A DNA stretch of 64,000 bases from Meinhardsimonia xiamenensis (GCF_900102905.1 NZ_FNFV01000002.1:1-64000); one strand, 5' to 3'. Counted from the stretch's first letter, positions 16,545 through 26,268 are shown. The notes: generated by a model not told the origin, from the letters alone. Translations and numbers: made by a program.

Positions 16545-17918
16545 ATGGCATCTGCAGTAGAGCAAATGGCGGCGAACCTCAGCTGGAGCGCGCTGGGCAA
16601 GGCGAAGGAACTTCGCCAGCGCATCTTCTTCACGCTGGGGCTTCTGATCGTCTACCGGCTCGGCACCTACATCCCGGTGCCGGGAATCGACGGTCAGGCA
16701 CTGCGCGAGTTCATGGATCAGGCGCAGGCGGGGCTCGGGGGCATGCTCAACATGTTCACCGGCGGCGCCATCGCCCGCATGGGCATCTTCGCGCTGGGGA
16801 TCATGCCCTACATCTCCGCCTCGATCATCGTGCAGCTGCTTGCGGCCATGGTGCCCGCGCTCGAGCAGTTGAAGAAGGAGGGCGAACAGGGGCGCAAGAA
16901 GCTCAACCAGTACACACGCTATGGCACGGTGTTCCTGGCCACCTTCCAGGCCTACGGCCTTGCGGTCTCGCTGGAGGCGGGCGACCTTGTTACTGATCCC
17001 GGCTGGTTCTTCCGCGCCTCCACCGTCATCACCATTGTCGGCGGCACGATGTTCCTGATGTGGCTGGGCGAGCAGATCACCGCCCGCGGCGTGGGCAACG
17101 GCATCTCGCTGATCATCTTCGTGGGGATCATCGCCGAGGTGCCGGCGGCGCTGGCACAGTTCTTCGCCTCCGGGCGGTCGGGCGCGCTGAGCCCGGCGGT
17201 GATCGTTGGCGTGATGGTGATGGTGGTGGCGGTGATCACCTTCGTGGTGTTCATGGAGCGCAGCTTGCGCAAGATCCACATCCAGTATCCGCGCCGGCAG
17301 GTGGGCATGAAGATCTATGACGGCGGCTCCTCGCATCTGCCGATCAAGGTCAACCCCGCGGGCGTGATCCCGGCGATCTTCGCCTCCTCGCTTCTGCTGC
17401 TGCCCACCACCCTCGCGACCTTCTCGGGCAACCAGACCGGGCCGATCATGAGCACGATCCTTGCCTATTTCGGGCCCGGCCAGCCGCTTTACCTGCTGTT
17501 CTTCGGGGCGATGGTGGTGTTCTTCACCTACTTCTACACCTTCAACGTCGCCTTCAAGCCCGAGGAGGTGGCCGAGAACCTCAAGAAGCAGAACGGCTTC
17601 ATCCCCGGCATCCGCCCCGGCAAGAAGACGGCCGAATATCTGGAGTATGTGGTCAACCGCGTTCTGGTGCTGGGCTCGGCCTATCTTGCGGCGGTGGTGC
17701 TTCTGCCCGAGATCCTGCGCTCGCAGCTGGCGATCCCGTTCTATTTCGGCGGCACCTCGGTGCTGATCGTCGTCTCCGTGACCATGGACACGATCAATCA
17801 GGTTCAGTCACACCTTCTGGCGCATCAGTATGAAGGGCTGATCGAGAAATCACAGCTGCGCGGTCGCAAGCGCGGTGGCAAGACGACGAAGACGAGAAAG
17901 GCTCCGGCTCGGCGATGA
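16545..17918 (+). CDS. secY: Protein translocase subunit SecY
   Basis: SecY is the channel of the Sec translocon in the inner membrane. The 457-residue product has ten predicted helices, the [20 protein letters not shown] start of helix 1, the plug region around [20 protein letters not shown], and the conserved cytosolic loops ([36 protein letters not shown]). The basic C-terminal tail ends KAPARR. It overlaps adk by 4 bp. Confidence 0.98.
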   Translation: MASAVEQMAANLSWSALGKAKELRQRIFFTLGLLIVYRLGTYIPVPGIDGQALREFMDQAQAGLGGMLNMFTGGAIARMGIFALGIMPYISASIIVQLLAAMVPALEQLKKEGEQGRKKLNQYTRYGTVFLATFQAYGLAVSLEAGDLVTDPGWFFRASTVITIVGGTMFLMWLGEQITARGVGNGISLIIFVGIIAEVPAALAQFFASGRSGALSPAVIVGVMVMVVAVITFVVFMERSLRKIHIQYPRRQVGMKIYDGGSSHLPIKVNPAGVIPAIFASSLLLLPTTLATFSGNQTGPIMSTILAYFGPGQPLYLLFFGAMVVFFTYFYTFNVAFKPEEVAENLKKQNGFIPGIRPGKKTAEYLEYVVNRVLVLGSAYLAAVVLLPEILRSQLAIPFYFGGTSVLIVVSVTMDTINQVQSHLLAHQYEGLIEKSQLRGRKRGGKTTKTRKAPARR

Positions 17919-18577
17919 ACATCATTCTTCTCGGCCCCCCGGGGGCAGGCAAGGGAACCCAGGCGCGCATCCTCGTGGAAGAGCGCGGCATGGTGCAGCT
18001 CTCCACCGGCGACATGCTGCGCGAGGCGCGCTCCTCGGGCACGGAGATGGGCAAGCGCGTGGCCGAGGTGATGGACCGCGGCGAGCTCGTGACCGACGAG
18101 ATCGTCATCGGCCTGATCCGCGAGAAGCTCGAGACGGCCGAGGCGCCCGGCGGCTTCATCTTCGACGGCTTTCCGCGCACGCTGGCGCAGGCCGATGCGC
18201 TGGGAGCGCTGCTGGAAGAGGAAGGCCAGAAGCTTGATGCCGTGATCGAGATGCAGGTGGATGACGAGGCGCTCGTCCAGCGCATCACGGCCCGTTCGAC
18301 CTGCGCCACGTGTGGCGAGGTCTACAACGACATCACCAAGCCCATTCCGGCCGATGGAAAATGCGCCAAGTGCGGCGGCACGGAGTTTGCCCGCCGCGCC
18401 GACGACAACGAGGAAAGCCTGCGCACGCGGCTTTTCGCCTATTACAAGCAGACCGCGCCCCTGATCGGCTACTACTACTGCAAGGGGCTTCTGCGGCCGG
18501 TGAATGCCATGGGCGAGATCGAGGAAGTCGCGACCGAGATCCGCGGCATTCTCGACGGGCTTGCCAAGGCCGCGTGA
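17915..18577 (+). CDS. adk: Adenylate kinase, zinc-binding LID type
   Basis: Adk interconverts ATP + AMP and 2 ADP. The 220-residue product has the P-loop [11 protein letters not shown] (residues 5-15), the STGDMLR AMP-binding segment and DGFPRT. Its LID domain carries four cysteines (Cys130, Cys133, Cys150, Cys153) in CxxC pairs, the zinc-binding version. The start overlaps the secY stop (ATGA), the conserved secY-adk pairing. Confidence 0.98.
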   Translation: MNIILLGPPGAGKGTQARILVEERGMVQLSTGDMLREARSSGTEMGKRVAEVMDRGELVTDEIVIGLIREKLETAEAPGGFIFDGFPRTLAQADALGALLEEEGQKLDAVIEMQVDDEALVQRITARSTCATCGEVYNDITKPIPADGKCAKCGGTEFARRADDNEESLRTRLFAYYKQTAPLIGYYYCKGLLRPVNAMGEIEEVATEIRGILDGLAKAA

Positions 18578-18588
18578 AGCGCAGAAAG

Positions 18589-18613
18589 GCGCCCCCTTGA
18601 CGGGGGGCGCATT
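18589..18613 (+). terminator. Hairpin after adk, possible terminator
   Basis: GCGCCCCC (18589-18596) pairs with GGGGGCGC (18603-18610), followed by ATTTGCGCC. The stem is strong but the T-run is only three bases, so termination is uncertain. The 201-bp adk-rpsM spacer holds no other feature I can support. Confidence 0.45.
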
Positions 18614-18778
18614 TGCGCCTAACTCGCAGCGTCTCTGCAGGGAATCGCTTCGGGCGGCTTTCTGCCCCGCATCTCCGGGCATCATCCGCCCAAGCCGGGC
18701 CGCACGGCATCCGCCGCGCGGCCAGCGTTGTGAAAAAAGGTTCTGGAATTACGGAACCGCAACGAAAGGACAGACCAC

Positions 18779-19147
18779 GTGGCACGCATTGCCGGCGTCA
18801 ACATCCCGACCAACAAGCGCGTTCCGATCGCGCTGACCTACATCTACGGAATCGGCCCGACCACGGCCAACCAGATCGTCGAGGCGGTGGGGATCGACCC
18901 CGCCCGCCGCGTCAACGAGCTCTCGGATGCCGATGTGCTGCGCATCCGCGAGTACATCGACCAGAACCTGACGGTGGAAGGCGACCTGCGCCGTGAGGTG
19001 CAGATGAACATCAAGCGCCTGATGGATCTTGGCTGCTACCGCGGCCTGCGTCATCGCCGCAACCTGCCCGTGCGCGGTCAGCGCACCCACACCAACGCCC
19101 GCACCCGCAAGGGTCCGGCCAAGCCCATCGCGGGCAAGAAGAAGTAA
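18779..19147 (+). CDS. rpsM: 30S ribosomal protein S13 (GTG start)
   Basis: S13 is the head protein contacting tRNA and L5. The 122-residue product starts (GTG)[20 protein letters not shown] and has the [21 protein letters not shown]-terminal motif. GTG is the only start that gives the universally conserved N-terminus; AACGAAAGGAC supplies the ribosome-binding site. Confidence 0.97.
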   Translation: MARIAGVNIPTNKRVPIALTYIYGIGPTTANQIVEAVGIDPARRVNELSDADVLRIREYIDQNLTVEGDLRREVQMNIKRLMDLGCYRGLRHRRNLPVRGQRTHTNARTRKGPAKPIAGKKK

Positions 19148-19162
19148 GGGAGGGCAGAAACA

Positions 19163-19552
19163 ATGGCACGCGATCGTCGCACCCCCAAGCGCAAGGAACG
19201 CAAGAACATCGCCACCGGCGTGGCGCATGTGAATTCGTCCTTCAACAACACCAAGATCCTGATCTCCGACGTGCAGGGCAACGCCATCGCCTGGTCGTCC
19301 GCCGGCGCGATGGGCTTCAAGGGCTCGCGCAAGTCCACGCCCTATGCCGCGCAGATGGCCGCCGAAGACGCTGGCCGCAAGGCGCAGGAGCACGGCGTGA
19401 AGACACTTGAGGTCGAGGTGCAGGGCCCCGGCTCGGGTCGTGAAAGCGCGCTGCGCGCGCTGGCCGCCTGCGGCTTCACCATCACCGCGATCCGCGACGT
19501 CACGCCGATTCCGCACAACGGCTGCCGTCCGCCCAAGCGTCGCCGGGTCTGA
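19163..19552 (+). CDS. rpsK: 30S ribosomal protein S11
   Basis: S11 lies on the platform of the small subunit and partners S21 and S18. The 129-residue product includes [20 protein letters not shown] and the ending [15 protein letters not shown], the family signature. It follows S13 by 15 bp. Confidence 0.98.
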   Translation: MARDRRTPKRKERKNIATGVAHVNSSFNNTKILISDVQGNAIAWSSAGAMGFKGSRKSTPYAAQMAAEDAGRKAQEHGVKTLEVEVQGPGSGRESALRALAACGFTITAIRDVTPIPHNGCRPPKRRRV

Positions 19553-19569
19553 TCGGGCACGAATTCGCT

Positions 19570-19614
19570 CCGGCCCGCCGCGGAATGCGCGCGGGCCGGA
19601 TGCGTCATTTTATC
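19570..19614 (+). terminator. Hairpin plus T-rich tail between rpsK and rpoA
   Basis: CCGGCCCGC (19570-19578) pairs with GCGGGCCGG (19591-19599), followed by ATGCGTCATTTTATCC. It looks like a weak terminator or attenuator that could set the ratio of rpoA-rplQ to upstream ribosomal genes. Confidence 0.45.
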
Positions 19615-19667
19615 CTCGGGCGTCCCCGGCTTCGGACATGGGCCGGGGGCAGGAATGGAGGTTTCAC

Positions 19668-20684
19668 ATGATCCACAAGAACTGGCAGGAACTGATCAAG
19701 CCCACGCAGCTCGAGATCAAGCCCGGCGACGACCCTGCACGCAAGGCCACCATCGTGGCCGAACCGCTGGAGCGCGGCTTCGGCCTGACGCTCGGCAACG
19801 CGCTGCGCCGGGTTCTCCTGAGTTCGCTGCAGGGCGCGGCGATCACCTCCGTGCAGATCGACAACGTGCTGCACGAGTTCTCCTCCGTCGCGGGCGTGCG
19901 CGAGGATGTCACCGACATCGTGCTCAACCTCAAGGGCGTCCGGCTGAAGATGGAGGTCGAGGGGCCCAAGCGCCTGACGATTTCCAAGAAGGGGCCGGGT
20001 GTGGTGACGGCCGGCGACATTTCCGAGACCGCCGGCATCGAAATTCTGAACCGCGATCATGTGATCTGCCACCTCGACGAGGGCGCCGATCTCTACATGG
20101 AACTCACCGTGAACACCGGCAAGGGCTACGTCTCGGCCGACAAGAACCGCCCCGAGGACGCCCCGATCGGCCTCATTCCGATCGATGCGATCTACTCGCC
20201 GGTGCGCAAGGTCAGCTACGAGGTGCAGCCCACCCGCGAGGGCCAGGTGCTCGACTATGACAAGCTGACCATGAAGATCGAGACCGACGGTTCGGTCACG
20301 CCCGAGGACGCCGTGGCCTATGCCGCCCGCATCCTCCAGGACCAGCTGCAGATCTTCGTCAACTTCGAGGAGCCGGAAGCGGCCGGCCGCGCCGACGAGG
20401 AGGAGGGGCTGGAGTTCAACCCGCTCCTGCTGAAGAAGGTGGACGAGCTCGAGCTTTCGGTGCGTTCGGCAAACTGCCTGAAGAACGACAACATCGTCTA
20501 CATCGGCGACCTCATCCAGAAGACCGAGGCCGAGATGCTGCGCACGCCGAACTTCGGGCGCAAGTCGCTCAACGAGATCAAGGAGGTGCTGTCCTCCATG
20601 GGTCTGCACCTCGGCATGGAGGTCGAGAACTGGCCGCCCGAGAACATCGAGGAGCTGGCCAAGAAATACGAAGATCAGTTCTGA
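19668..20684 (+). CDS. rpoA: DNA-directed RNA polymerase subunit alpha
   Basis: The alpha subunit nucleates polymerase assembly and, through its C-terminal domain, contacts UP elements and activators. The 338-residue product starts [20 protein letters not shown], with [20 protein letters not shown] in the N-terminal domain and a complete alpha-CTD ([19 protein letters not shown], then [16 protein letters not shown]). GGAATGGAGG lies before the ATG; upstream in-frame sequence is not conserved. Confidence 0.98.
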   Translation: MIHKNWQELIKPTQLEIKPGDDPARKATIVAEPLERGFGLTLGNALRRVLLSSLQGAAITSVQIDNVLHEFSSVAGVREDVTDIVLNLKGVRLKMEVEGPKRLTISKKGPGVVTAGDISETAGIEILNRDHVICHLDEGADLYMELTVNTGKGYVSADKNRPEDAPIGLIPIDAIYSPVRKVSYEVQPTREGQVLDYDKLTMKIETDGSVTPEDAVAYAARILQDQLQIFVNFEEPEAAGRADEEEGLEFNPLLLKKVDELELSVRSANCLKNDNIVYIGDLIQKTEAEMLRTPNFGRKSLNEIKEVLSSMGLHLGMEVENWPPENIEELAKKYEDQF

Positions 20685-20726
20685 GGGGGGCGCCCCCTCA
20701 CACCGGGCGGCAACGCCCCAAGGAGA

Positions 20727-20748
20727 GCGACCGGCGCGCACCGGTCGC
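20727..20748 (+). promoter_or_regulatory. Hairpin in the rpoA-rplQ spacer
   Basis: GCGACCGG (20727-20734) pairs with CCGGTCGC (20741-20748). A second palindrome (around GAGGGGGGCGCCCCCTC) directly follows the rpoA stop. With no T-runs these are probably mRNA processing or stabilising structures rather than terminators. Confidence 0.4.
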
Positions 20749-20780
20749 CGGACAAAGCAAAACACGAAGGAGATGAAACA

Positions 20781-21200
20781 ATGCGTCACGCCCGCGGCTA
20801 CCGTCGCCTGAACCGCACCCATGAACACCGCAAGGCGATGTTTGCCAACATGGCCGGCTCGCTGATCGAGCACGAGCAGATCAAGACCACCCTGCCCAAG
20901 GCCAAGGAGCTTCGCCGCATCGTCGAGAAGCTGGTCACGCTGGCCAAGCGCGGCGATCTTCATGCGCGCCGGCAGGCCGCCGCGCAGCTCAGGCAGGACA
21001 AGCACGTCTCGAAGCTCTTCGAGGTGCTCGGCCCGCGTTACAAGGAGCGTCCCGGCGGCTATGTGCGCGTGCTGAAGGCCGGGTTCCGTTATGGCGACAT
21101 GGCGCCCATGGCGATCATCGAGTTCGTCGATCGCGACCCCGCGGCAAAGGGGGCGGCCGACCGGGCCCGCCTCGAGGCCGAGGAAGCCGCCGAGGAATAA
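20781..21200 (+). CDS. rplQ: 50S ribosomal protein L17
   Basis: L17 is the last gene of the alpha operon. The 139-residue product begins [20 protein letters not shown] and contains [20 protein letters not shown]. It has a short acidic Ala/Glu tail (LEAEEAAEE) beyond the conserved core. A clear terminator follows. Confidence 0.98.
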   Translation: MRHARGYRRLNRTHEHRKAMFANMAGSLIEHEQIKTTLPKAKELRRIVEKLVTLAKRGDLHARRQAAAQLRQDKHVSKLFEVLGPRYKERPGGYVRVLKAGFRYGDMAPMAIIEFVDRDPAAKGAADRARLEAEEAAEE

Positions 21201-21228
21201 CAGTCTCGACGTGCAGGCTCGTTTCGCG

Positions 21229-21262
21229 GCCCCGCCCGGCGCGTCCGGGCGGGGCTGTTTCG
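21229..21262 (+). terminator. Intrinsic terminator after rplQ
   Basis: GCCCCGCCCGG (21229-21239) and CCGGGCGGGGC (21245-21255) form an 11-bp stem followed by TGTTTCGTT. This marks the end of the ribosomal protein region. Confidence 0.75.
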
Positions 21263-21399
21263 TTCGTGGGTGCGGCGTGTTTCCGTTGCGTCAATATTGG
21301 CGCGAAACCGCAGGTTCGACACAATTCAGGGTTGACACAAGGCCTTCGCCGATGGTTCACTCCCCGGCAGCATCGACTCACGCGTAGGGTGTCTTGTGC

Positions 21400-22014
21400 A
21401 TGTCTGGGGTTGTCTCGGTTCGCGACGGGCTCAACGAGCTTTCACGTCTTGCGCCCAAGGGCTATGCGCTTGCGTTGCGCATCCAGTATCAGTCGGCCCT
21501 GAAGCTTGAGGTTACCTATGGCCGGGAGTGGGCCGAGCATTATGGGCGCAACAGCTACGCGCTCTGTGACCCGGTCATCTCCTGGGGGCTCGGGTGCGAA
21601 GGCGTGGTGCGCTGGAGCGAGCTTGTTGACTACCCAGACCCGCATGACGTCATCGGACAGGCCCGGCGCTTTGGTCTGCTCTACGGCATGGCTGTTTCCT
21701 GCGGCTGCCAGGAGAGCCGCACGATCGGTGGATTCGCCCGGGCAGATCGCGAGTTCACCGACGGGGAGATGGAGCGTGTTGCCGAGGTGGTGCGTGCCCT
21801 GCACGAGCTGACCCGCCCGCCACGGTCGCTCACCGAGGCGCAACGCACGGCGCTGCGGCTTGTTGCTGGTGGATGCCGCTACAGCCAGGCGGCTGCGGAG
21901 CTGCGCATTTCGGAAAGTGCGTTCAAGGCGCGGCTGAAGGCGGCGCGCGAGCGGCTTCTGGCCCGCACCACGACCGAAGCCATTGCACGGGCCCGCGAGC
22001 ACAATCTGCTCTGA
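21400..22014 (+). CDS. LuxR-family regulator with autoinducer-binding domain
   Basis: The 204-residue product has an N-terminal autoinducer-binding-type domain (LEVTYGREWAEHYGRNSYAL, then DPVISWGLGCEGVVRWSEL, with the aromatic/acidic pocket pattern of LuxR proteins) and a C-terminal LuxR helix-turn-helix (SLTEAQRTALRLVAGG, then AAAELRISESAFKARLKAAR). No luxI-type synthase is in the window, so it is an orphan or responds to a signal made elsewhere. The ATG at 21400 is preferred to a TTG two codons upstream. The 199-bp upstream region has a consensus TTGACA at 21332 but no good -10, which fits an activator-dependent promoter. Confidence 0.88.
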   Translation: MSGVVSVRDGLNELSRLAPKGYALALRIQYQSALKLEVTYGREWAEHYGRNSYALCDPVISWGLGCEGVVRWSELVDYPDPHDVIGQARRFGLLYGMAVSCGCQESRTIGGFARADREFTDGEMERVAEVVRALHELTRPPRSLTEAQRTALRLVAGGCRYSQAAAELRISESAFKARLKAARERLLARTTTEAIARAREHNLL

Positions 22015-22048
22015 CAATCGCTTGTCGCGGAGGGCCGCAAAACGGGCT

Positions 22049-22076
22049 TTGATCCGCTTGGGCGTGGGCCTAAATT
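22049..22076 (+). promoter_or_regulatory. Candidate promoter placing rarA in a leaderless transcript
   Basis: TTGATC (22049-22054), 16 nt and TAAATT (22071-22076) end only 6 nt before the rarA ATG, so transcription would begin at or next to the start codon. No Shine-Dalgarno sequence precedes the ATG. Confidence 0.5.
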
Positions 22077-22082
22077 CGGCCC

Positions 22083-23402
22083 ATGCCGGACTTGTTTGAC
22101 CTTCAGCCTCAGCCGCCAGCCGCGAGCGCGGCGCCTCGCCCGCTGGCCGACCGGCTCCGCCCAAGGGCACTCTCGGAGGTCATCGGGCAAGCGCATCTTC
22201 TCGGCGAGGACGGCGCGCTGACGGTAATGCTGCGGGCGGGCAGCCTCGGCTCGCTCATCCTTTGGGGGCCGCCGGGGGTGGGCAAGACGACCATCGCCCG
22301 GCTTCTCGCCGCCGAGACCGATCTTTCCTTCGTGCAGATCAGCGCGATCTTCACCGGCGTCGCCGAGCTCAGGCAGGTGTTCGAGGCCGCGCGCGTGCGT
22401 CGCGCGAACGGGACGGGGACGCTCCTGTTCGTTGACGAGATCCACCGCTTCAACAAGGCGCAGCAGGACAGCTTCCTGCCGCACATGGAGGATGGCACCA
22501 TCCTTCTGGTGGGGGCCACCACCGAGAACCCCTCCTTCGAGCTCAACGCGGCGCTCCTGAGCCGGGCGCAGGTGCTGGTGCTCGAACGCCTCTCCCCGGC
22601 CGATCTCGAGCGCCTCGCCCAGCGTGCCGAGCATGAGCTTGGCCGCGCGCTGCCGCTTGACGGGCCCGCGCGCGAGGCGCTCATCGAGATGGCCGATGGC
22701 GATGGGCGCGCGCTGCTCAACCTCATCGAGCAGGTGATGGCCTGGAAGGTCGAGGGCAGGCTCGACACCGCCGCACTGGCCGCACGGCTGCAGAAGCGCG
22801 CGGCGCAGTATGACAAGTCGGGCGACGCGCATTACAACCTGATCTCGGCCCTGCACAAATCGGTGCGCGGCTCGGACCCGGACGCCGCGCTCTACTGGCT
22901 CGCGCGCATGCTCGCCGGCGGCGAGGACCCGCGCTATCTCGCGCGCCGCATCACCCGCATGGCCACCGAGGACATCGGCCTTGCCGACCCGCAGGCGCTC
23001 AGGCTCTGCCTCGACGCGTGGGAGACTTATGAGCGGCTTGGCTCGCCCGAGGGGGAGCTGGCGCTTGCCCAGGCGGTGGTGCATCTGGCGCTGGCGCCGA
23101 AGTCGAACGCCACCTACACCGCCTTCAAGGCGGCGATGGCGGCGGCGAAGAAGACGGGCTCGCTGCCGCCGCCCAAGCACATCCTGAACGCACCGACGAA
23201 GCTCATGGCCGAGCAGGGCTATGGGGCGGGCTATGAATACGACCACGACGCCGAAGGCGGGTTCTCGGGGCAGAACTACTTTCCCGACGGCATGAAGCGC
23301 GGCGTCTACTACCAGCCCGTCGAGCGCGGCTTCGAGCGGGAACTGAAGAAGCGGCTCGACTATTTCACCCGCCTGCGCGCGCGCCGGCAGGCGGGCGGTT
23401 GA
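22083..23402 (+). CDS. rarA: Replication-associated recombination protein A (AAA+ ATPase)
   Basis: RarA/MgsA is a clamp-loader-like AAA+ ATPase acting at stalled forks with SSB. The 439-residue product has Walker A (GPPGVGKTT, residues 62-70), Walker B and box VIII region VDEIHRFNKAQQD, sensor 1 GATTENPSFELNAALLSR, and the C-terminal oligomerisation region (GQNYFPDGM). No ribosome-binding site is visible; see the promoter just upstream. It overlaps the open frame of crcB only in a non-used extension. Confidence 0.95.
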   Translation: MPDLFDLQPQPPAASAAPRPLADRLRPRALSEVIGQAHLLGEDGALTVMLRAGSLGSLILWGPPGVGKTTIARLLAAETDLSFVQISAIFTGVAELRQVFEAARVRRANGTGTLLFVDEIHRFNKAQQDSFLPHMEDGTILLVGATTENPSFELNAALLSRAQVLVLERLSPADLERLAQRAEHELGRALPLDGPAREALIEMADGDGRALLNLIEQVMAWKVEGRLDTAALAARLQKRAAQYDKSGDAHYNLISALHKSVRGSDPDAALYWLARMLAGGEDPRYLARRITRMATEDIGLADPQALRLCLDAWETYERLGSPEGELALAQAVVHLALAPKSNATYTAFKAAMAAAKKTGSLPPPKHILNAPTKLMAEQGYGAGYEYDHDAEGGFSGQNYFPDGMKRGVYYQPVERGFERELKKRLDYFTRLRARRQAGG

Positions 23403-23434
23403 CTCCGGGCGGGGCGAACGGTGTAAGGCGCGCC

Positions 23435-23812
23435 ATGGTCTGGACCTTGTTGCAGGTTGCCGCGGGCGGTGCGGTCGGCGCCTCGGGGCGCTACCTTTTG
23501 GGGGTGGCGGTCTATCGCCTCGCCGGCCCCGGCTTTCCGCTGGGTGTGCTCGCCGCCAACATCCTTGGCAGCTTTGCCATGGGCTTTCTCGTCTCGCTCT
23601 TCGCGCTCCGCGGACTCACCCATCTGAACCCCTTGGTGATGACGGGATTTCTCGGCGGCTTCACCACCTTCTCCTCCTTCTCTCTCGAGGCGGTCACGCT
23701 TTATGAGCGGGGCGAGCTCGGAGCCGCTGCCTTCTATGTGGGGGCGTCGGTAGGCGTGAGCATCCTCGCGCTTCTCGCCGGGCTCTGGCTCGGCCGGACG
23801 CTCACGCCATGA
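23435..23812 (+). CDS. crcB: Fluoride ion exporter CrcB/FluC
   Basis: CrcB/Fluc forms a dual-topology dimeric channel that exports fluoride. The 125-residue product has four hydrophobic helices and the family motifs GAVGASGRYLLG, ANILGSFAMGF and TGFLGGFTTFSSFSLE. The ATG at 23435 (AAGG upstream) is chosen over a TTG at 23399 that adds 12 non-conserved residues. No fluoride riboswitch is recognised before it. It overlaps the next gene by 4 bp. Confidence 0.93.
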   Translation: MVWTLLQVAAGGAVGASGRYLLGVAVYRLAGPGFPLGVLAANILGSFAMGFLVSLFALRGLTHLNPLVMTGFLGGFTTFSSFSLEAVTLYERGELGAAAFYVGASVGVSILALLAGLWLGRTLTP

Positions 23813-24855
23813 GCGGGGTGCAGATTCTCACCGTCGCGCCTGACGAAGCCGACCAGCGGCTTGACCGCTGGTTCCGCCGCCGCTTCCCGCATGTCGGGCA
23901 GGGGCGGATCGAGAAGATGTGCCGCAAGGGCGAAATCCGGGTCGATGGCGGGCGGGTCAAGGCCTCCACGCGGCTTGCCGCGGGGCAGAAGGTGCGCATC
24001 CCGCCGCTTCCCGAGCCCGATGCTGCCCCGGCTTCGAGGCCCGCCGCCCGGATCACCCCCGCCGAGGCCGAGGCGATGCGGCAGGCGGTGATCTATCAGG
24101 ACGACGCGATGATCGTGCTCAACAAGCCGCCGGGGCTCGCCACCCAGGGCGGCAGCGGCCAGCACCGGCATGTGGACGCGCTCGCGCAAGCGCTCGTGGG
24201 CGCGGGGGAGGAGCGGCCGCGCCTCGTGCACCGGCTTGACCGTGACACCTCGGGCATTCTCGTTCTGGCGCGCACGCGGGCGGCAGCGGCGGCCCTCACG
24301 GCAGCCTTCCGCGCCCGCGAGACGCGCAAGATCTACTGGGCGGCGGTGGCGGGCGTGCCGAGCCCCCGCATGGGCACGATCCGCACGGGGCTGGTAAAGG
24401 CGCCCGGCCACGGCGCGCGCGGGGAGGGCGAGAAGATGCGCGTGATCCCGTGGGAGGTGGTCACCGACACCCCCGGCGCGAAGCGCGCGGTGAGCGATTA
24501 CGCGGTGCTCGAGGCACTTGCGAAGCGCGCCGCCTGGGTGGCGCTGGTGCCGGTCACCGGGCGCACCCACCAGCTGCGCGCGCACATGGCTGCGATCGGC
24601 CATCCGATCGTGGGCGATGGCAAATACGGCGGCTCCGGGCAGGAGAACCGCGGAGAGGGCTGGGGCGCGCAGCTTGGCGGCGAGATCTCGCGCAAGCTGC
24701 ATCTGCACGCGCGCTATCTGAAGATCGCCCACCCTTTGACGGGGCGGCAGATGGAGTTCACCGCGCCCTTGCCCGAGCACATGGCGCGCAGCTGGGCCAT
24801 CTTCGGCTGGCGCGAAGAGGATGTGCCGGTTGACCCTTTCGCGGAGGAAGCATGA
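23809..24855 (+). CDS. RluA-family 23S rRNA pseudouridine synthase (RluC-like)
   Basis: Members isomerise uridines in 23S rRNA. The 348-residue product has an S4 RNA-binding domain (residues ~17-65) and the catalytic motif HRLDRDTSG (residues 141-149, catalytic Asp144), plus the RTHQLRAHMAAIGHPIVGD motif. It resembles RluC in domain layout and order, but the target positions cannot be read from sequence. It overlaps crcB and the HAD gene by 4 bp each, so the four genes form one unit. Confidence 0.92.
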   Translation: MSGVQILTVAPDEADQRLDRWFRRRFPHVGQGRIEKMCRKGEIRVDGGRVKASTRLAAGQKVRIPPLPEPDAAPASRPAARITPAEAEAMRQAVIYQDDAMIVLNKPPGLATQGGSGQHRHVDALAQALVGAGEERPRLVHRLDRDTSGILVLARTRAAAAALTAAFRARETRKIYWAAVAGVPSPRMGTIRTGLVKAPGHGARGEGEKMRVIPWEVVTDTPGAKRAVSDYAVLEALAKRAAWVALVPVTGRTHQLRAHMAAIGHPIVGDGKYGGSGQENRGEGWGAQLGGEISRKLHLHARYLKIAHPLTGRQMEFTAPLPEHMARSWAIFGWREEDVPVDPFAEEA

Positions 24856-25541
24856 GCGGCCCCCTTCGCCTTGTCCTCTTCGATGTGGACGGCACGCTGG
24901 TCGACAGCCAGCACGCGATCCTCGCGGCCATGGGCGAGGCCTTCGCCGCCTGCGGCCTTGCCGCGCCCGCGCGCGAGGCGGTGCTTTCCATTGTCGGGCT
25001 TTCCCTGCCGCAGGCGATGGCGCGGCTGGCACCGGAGGCCGACGACGGCCTGCGCGGGCGCCTTGCTGACGCCTATCGTGAGGCCTTCTTCGCCCAGCGC
25101 AGCGCGCCCGGCGGCGGCCCGCCCTCGCCGCTCTTTCCGGGCATGCGCGCGCTTCTCGACGATCTCGCGGCGCGGCCCGAGGTGCTTCTCGGGGTGGCCA
25201 CCGGCAAGGCGCGGCGCGGGCTTGACCATCTGTGCGCCGTGCACGGGCTCGAGGCGCATTTCGTCACCCGCCAGACGGCCGACCTGAACCCTTCAAAGCC
25301 GCATCCGGCCATGGTGCTTGCCGCGCTTGCCGAAACCGGGGTGGAGCCGCGTCATGCGGTGATGGTGGGCGACACCACCTTCGACGTGGAGATGGCCCGC
25401 GCGGCGGGCGTCCGCGCCATAGGCGTCGGGTGGGGCTACCATGATGGCGCGGCGCTGGCAGCAGCGGGCGCCGAGCGGGTGGTTGCGAGCGCCCCGGAGC
25501 TTAGGACCGCATTTGAGCAAATCTGGGAGGCCGCATGGTGA
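24852..25541 (+). CDS. HAD-superfamily hydrolase, phosphoglycolate-phosphatase-like
   Basis: The 229-residue product has HAD motif I (LFDVDGTLVDS, Asp11 and Asp13), motif II in GVATGKARRG, motif III Lys around NPSKPHP and motif IV MVGDTTFDVEMA. The cap domain is the helical C1 type, as in Gph. The substrate is undetermined. It is translationally coupled to the pseudouridine synthase upstream (ATGA) and overlaps the ATP12 gene downstream. Confidence 0.9.
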   Translation: MSGPLRLVLFDVDGTLVDSQHAILAAMGEAFAACGLAAPAREAVLSIVGLSLPQAMARLAPEADDGLRGRLADAYREAFFAQRSAPGGGPPSPLFPGMRALLDDLAARPEVLLGVATGKARRGLDHLCAVHGLEAHFVTRQTADLNPSKPHPAMVLAALAETGVEPRHAVMVGDTTFDVEMARAAGVRAIGVGWGYHDGAALAAAGAERVVASAPELRTAFEQIWEAAW

Positions 25542-26254
25542 CGCTCTGGAAGGCCAGACGCTTCTGGAAGGAGGCCACCGCCGGCCCCGCTGAGGGCGGC
25601 GGCTGGGAGGTGCTGCTTGACGGCCGGCCCCTGCGCACGCCCGCGAAGGCACCGCTCATCCTGCCGACCGAGGCGCTCGCCCGCGCCATTGCCGCCGAAT
25701 GGCAGGCCCAGGGCGAGGAGATCGACCCCGCCGCCATGCCGATGACCCGCACCGCCAACACCGCCATCGATCGCGTCCGCGCCCACCGCGCCGATGTCGA
25801 GCGCGAGCTTGCCGGCTACGGCGAGACCGACCTGACATGCTATCGCGCCGAGGCCCCGCAGGCGCTGGCCGCGCTGCAGGCGGAGGCGTGGGATCCGCTT
25901 CTTGACTGGGCGCATGCGCGCTTCGGGGCGCGGCTCCTGCCCGTGGAGGGGATCATCCACCAGCCGCAGGACGCGCGCGCCCTCGCCGCGCTGGCGGAGG
26001 CCTTGGCGGCAGTCGACGAGTTCCGCCTCGCCGCCCTCCATGAGCTGGTCACGCTCTCGGGCTCGCTGGTGATCGGGCTGGCCGCCGCCGAGGGCATGCT
26101 TGCCCCCGAGGAGCTCTGGCAGCGCTCGCGCGTGGACGAGGAGTGGCAGATCGCCCAGTGGGGCCGGGACGAGGAGGCCGAGGCCGCCGCCGCGCTCAAG
26201 CGCGAGGCCTTCCTGACCGCGGCCGAGTTCTGCCGCCTGGCCGCGCCCGTCTGA
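25535..26254 (+). CDS. ATP12 family chaperone (F1-ATPase assembly)
   Basis: ATP12 proteins chaperone the F1 alpha subunit in mitochondria and alphaproteobacteria. The 239-residue product has RFWKEATAGPAEGGGWEVLL, LDGRPLRTPAKAPLILPT, the MTRTANTAIDRV segment and the ERELAGYGETDLTCYRAE motif ending in WDPLLDWA. No ATP synthase genes are in the window. It overlaps the HAD gene by 7 bp and closes that operon. Confidence 0.93.
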   Translation: MVTLWKARRFWKEATAGPAEGGGWEVLLDGRPLRTPAKAPLILPTEALARAIAAEWQAQGEEIDPAAMPMTRTANTAIDRVRAHRADVERELAGYGETDLTCYRAEAPQALAALQAEAWDPLLDWAHARFGARLLPVEGIIHQPQDARALAALAEALAAVDEFRLAALHELVTLSGSLVIGLAAAEGMLAPEELWQRSRVDEEWQIAQWGRDEEAEAAAALKREAFLTAAEFCRLAAPV

Positions 26255-26268
26255 GCCCGCCACGGCAT

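Noticed and set aside
23399-23434. crcB start at TTG 23399
   Set aside because: It would add 12 non-conserved residues overlapping the rarA stop; ATG 23435 has a purine box and gives the family N-terminus.
23403-23434. Fluoride riboswitch before crcB
   Set aside because: Only about 32 bp separate rarA and crcB, too short for the aptamer, and no conserved core was seen.
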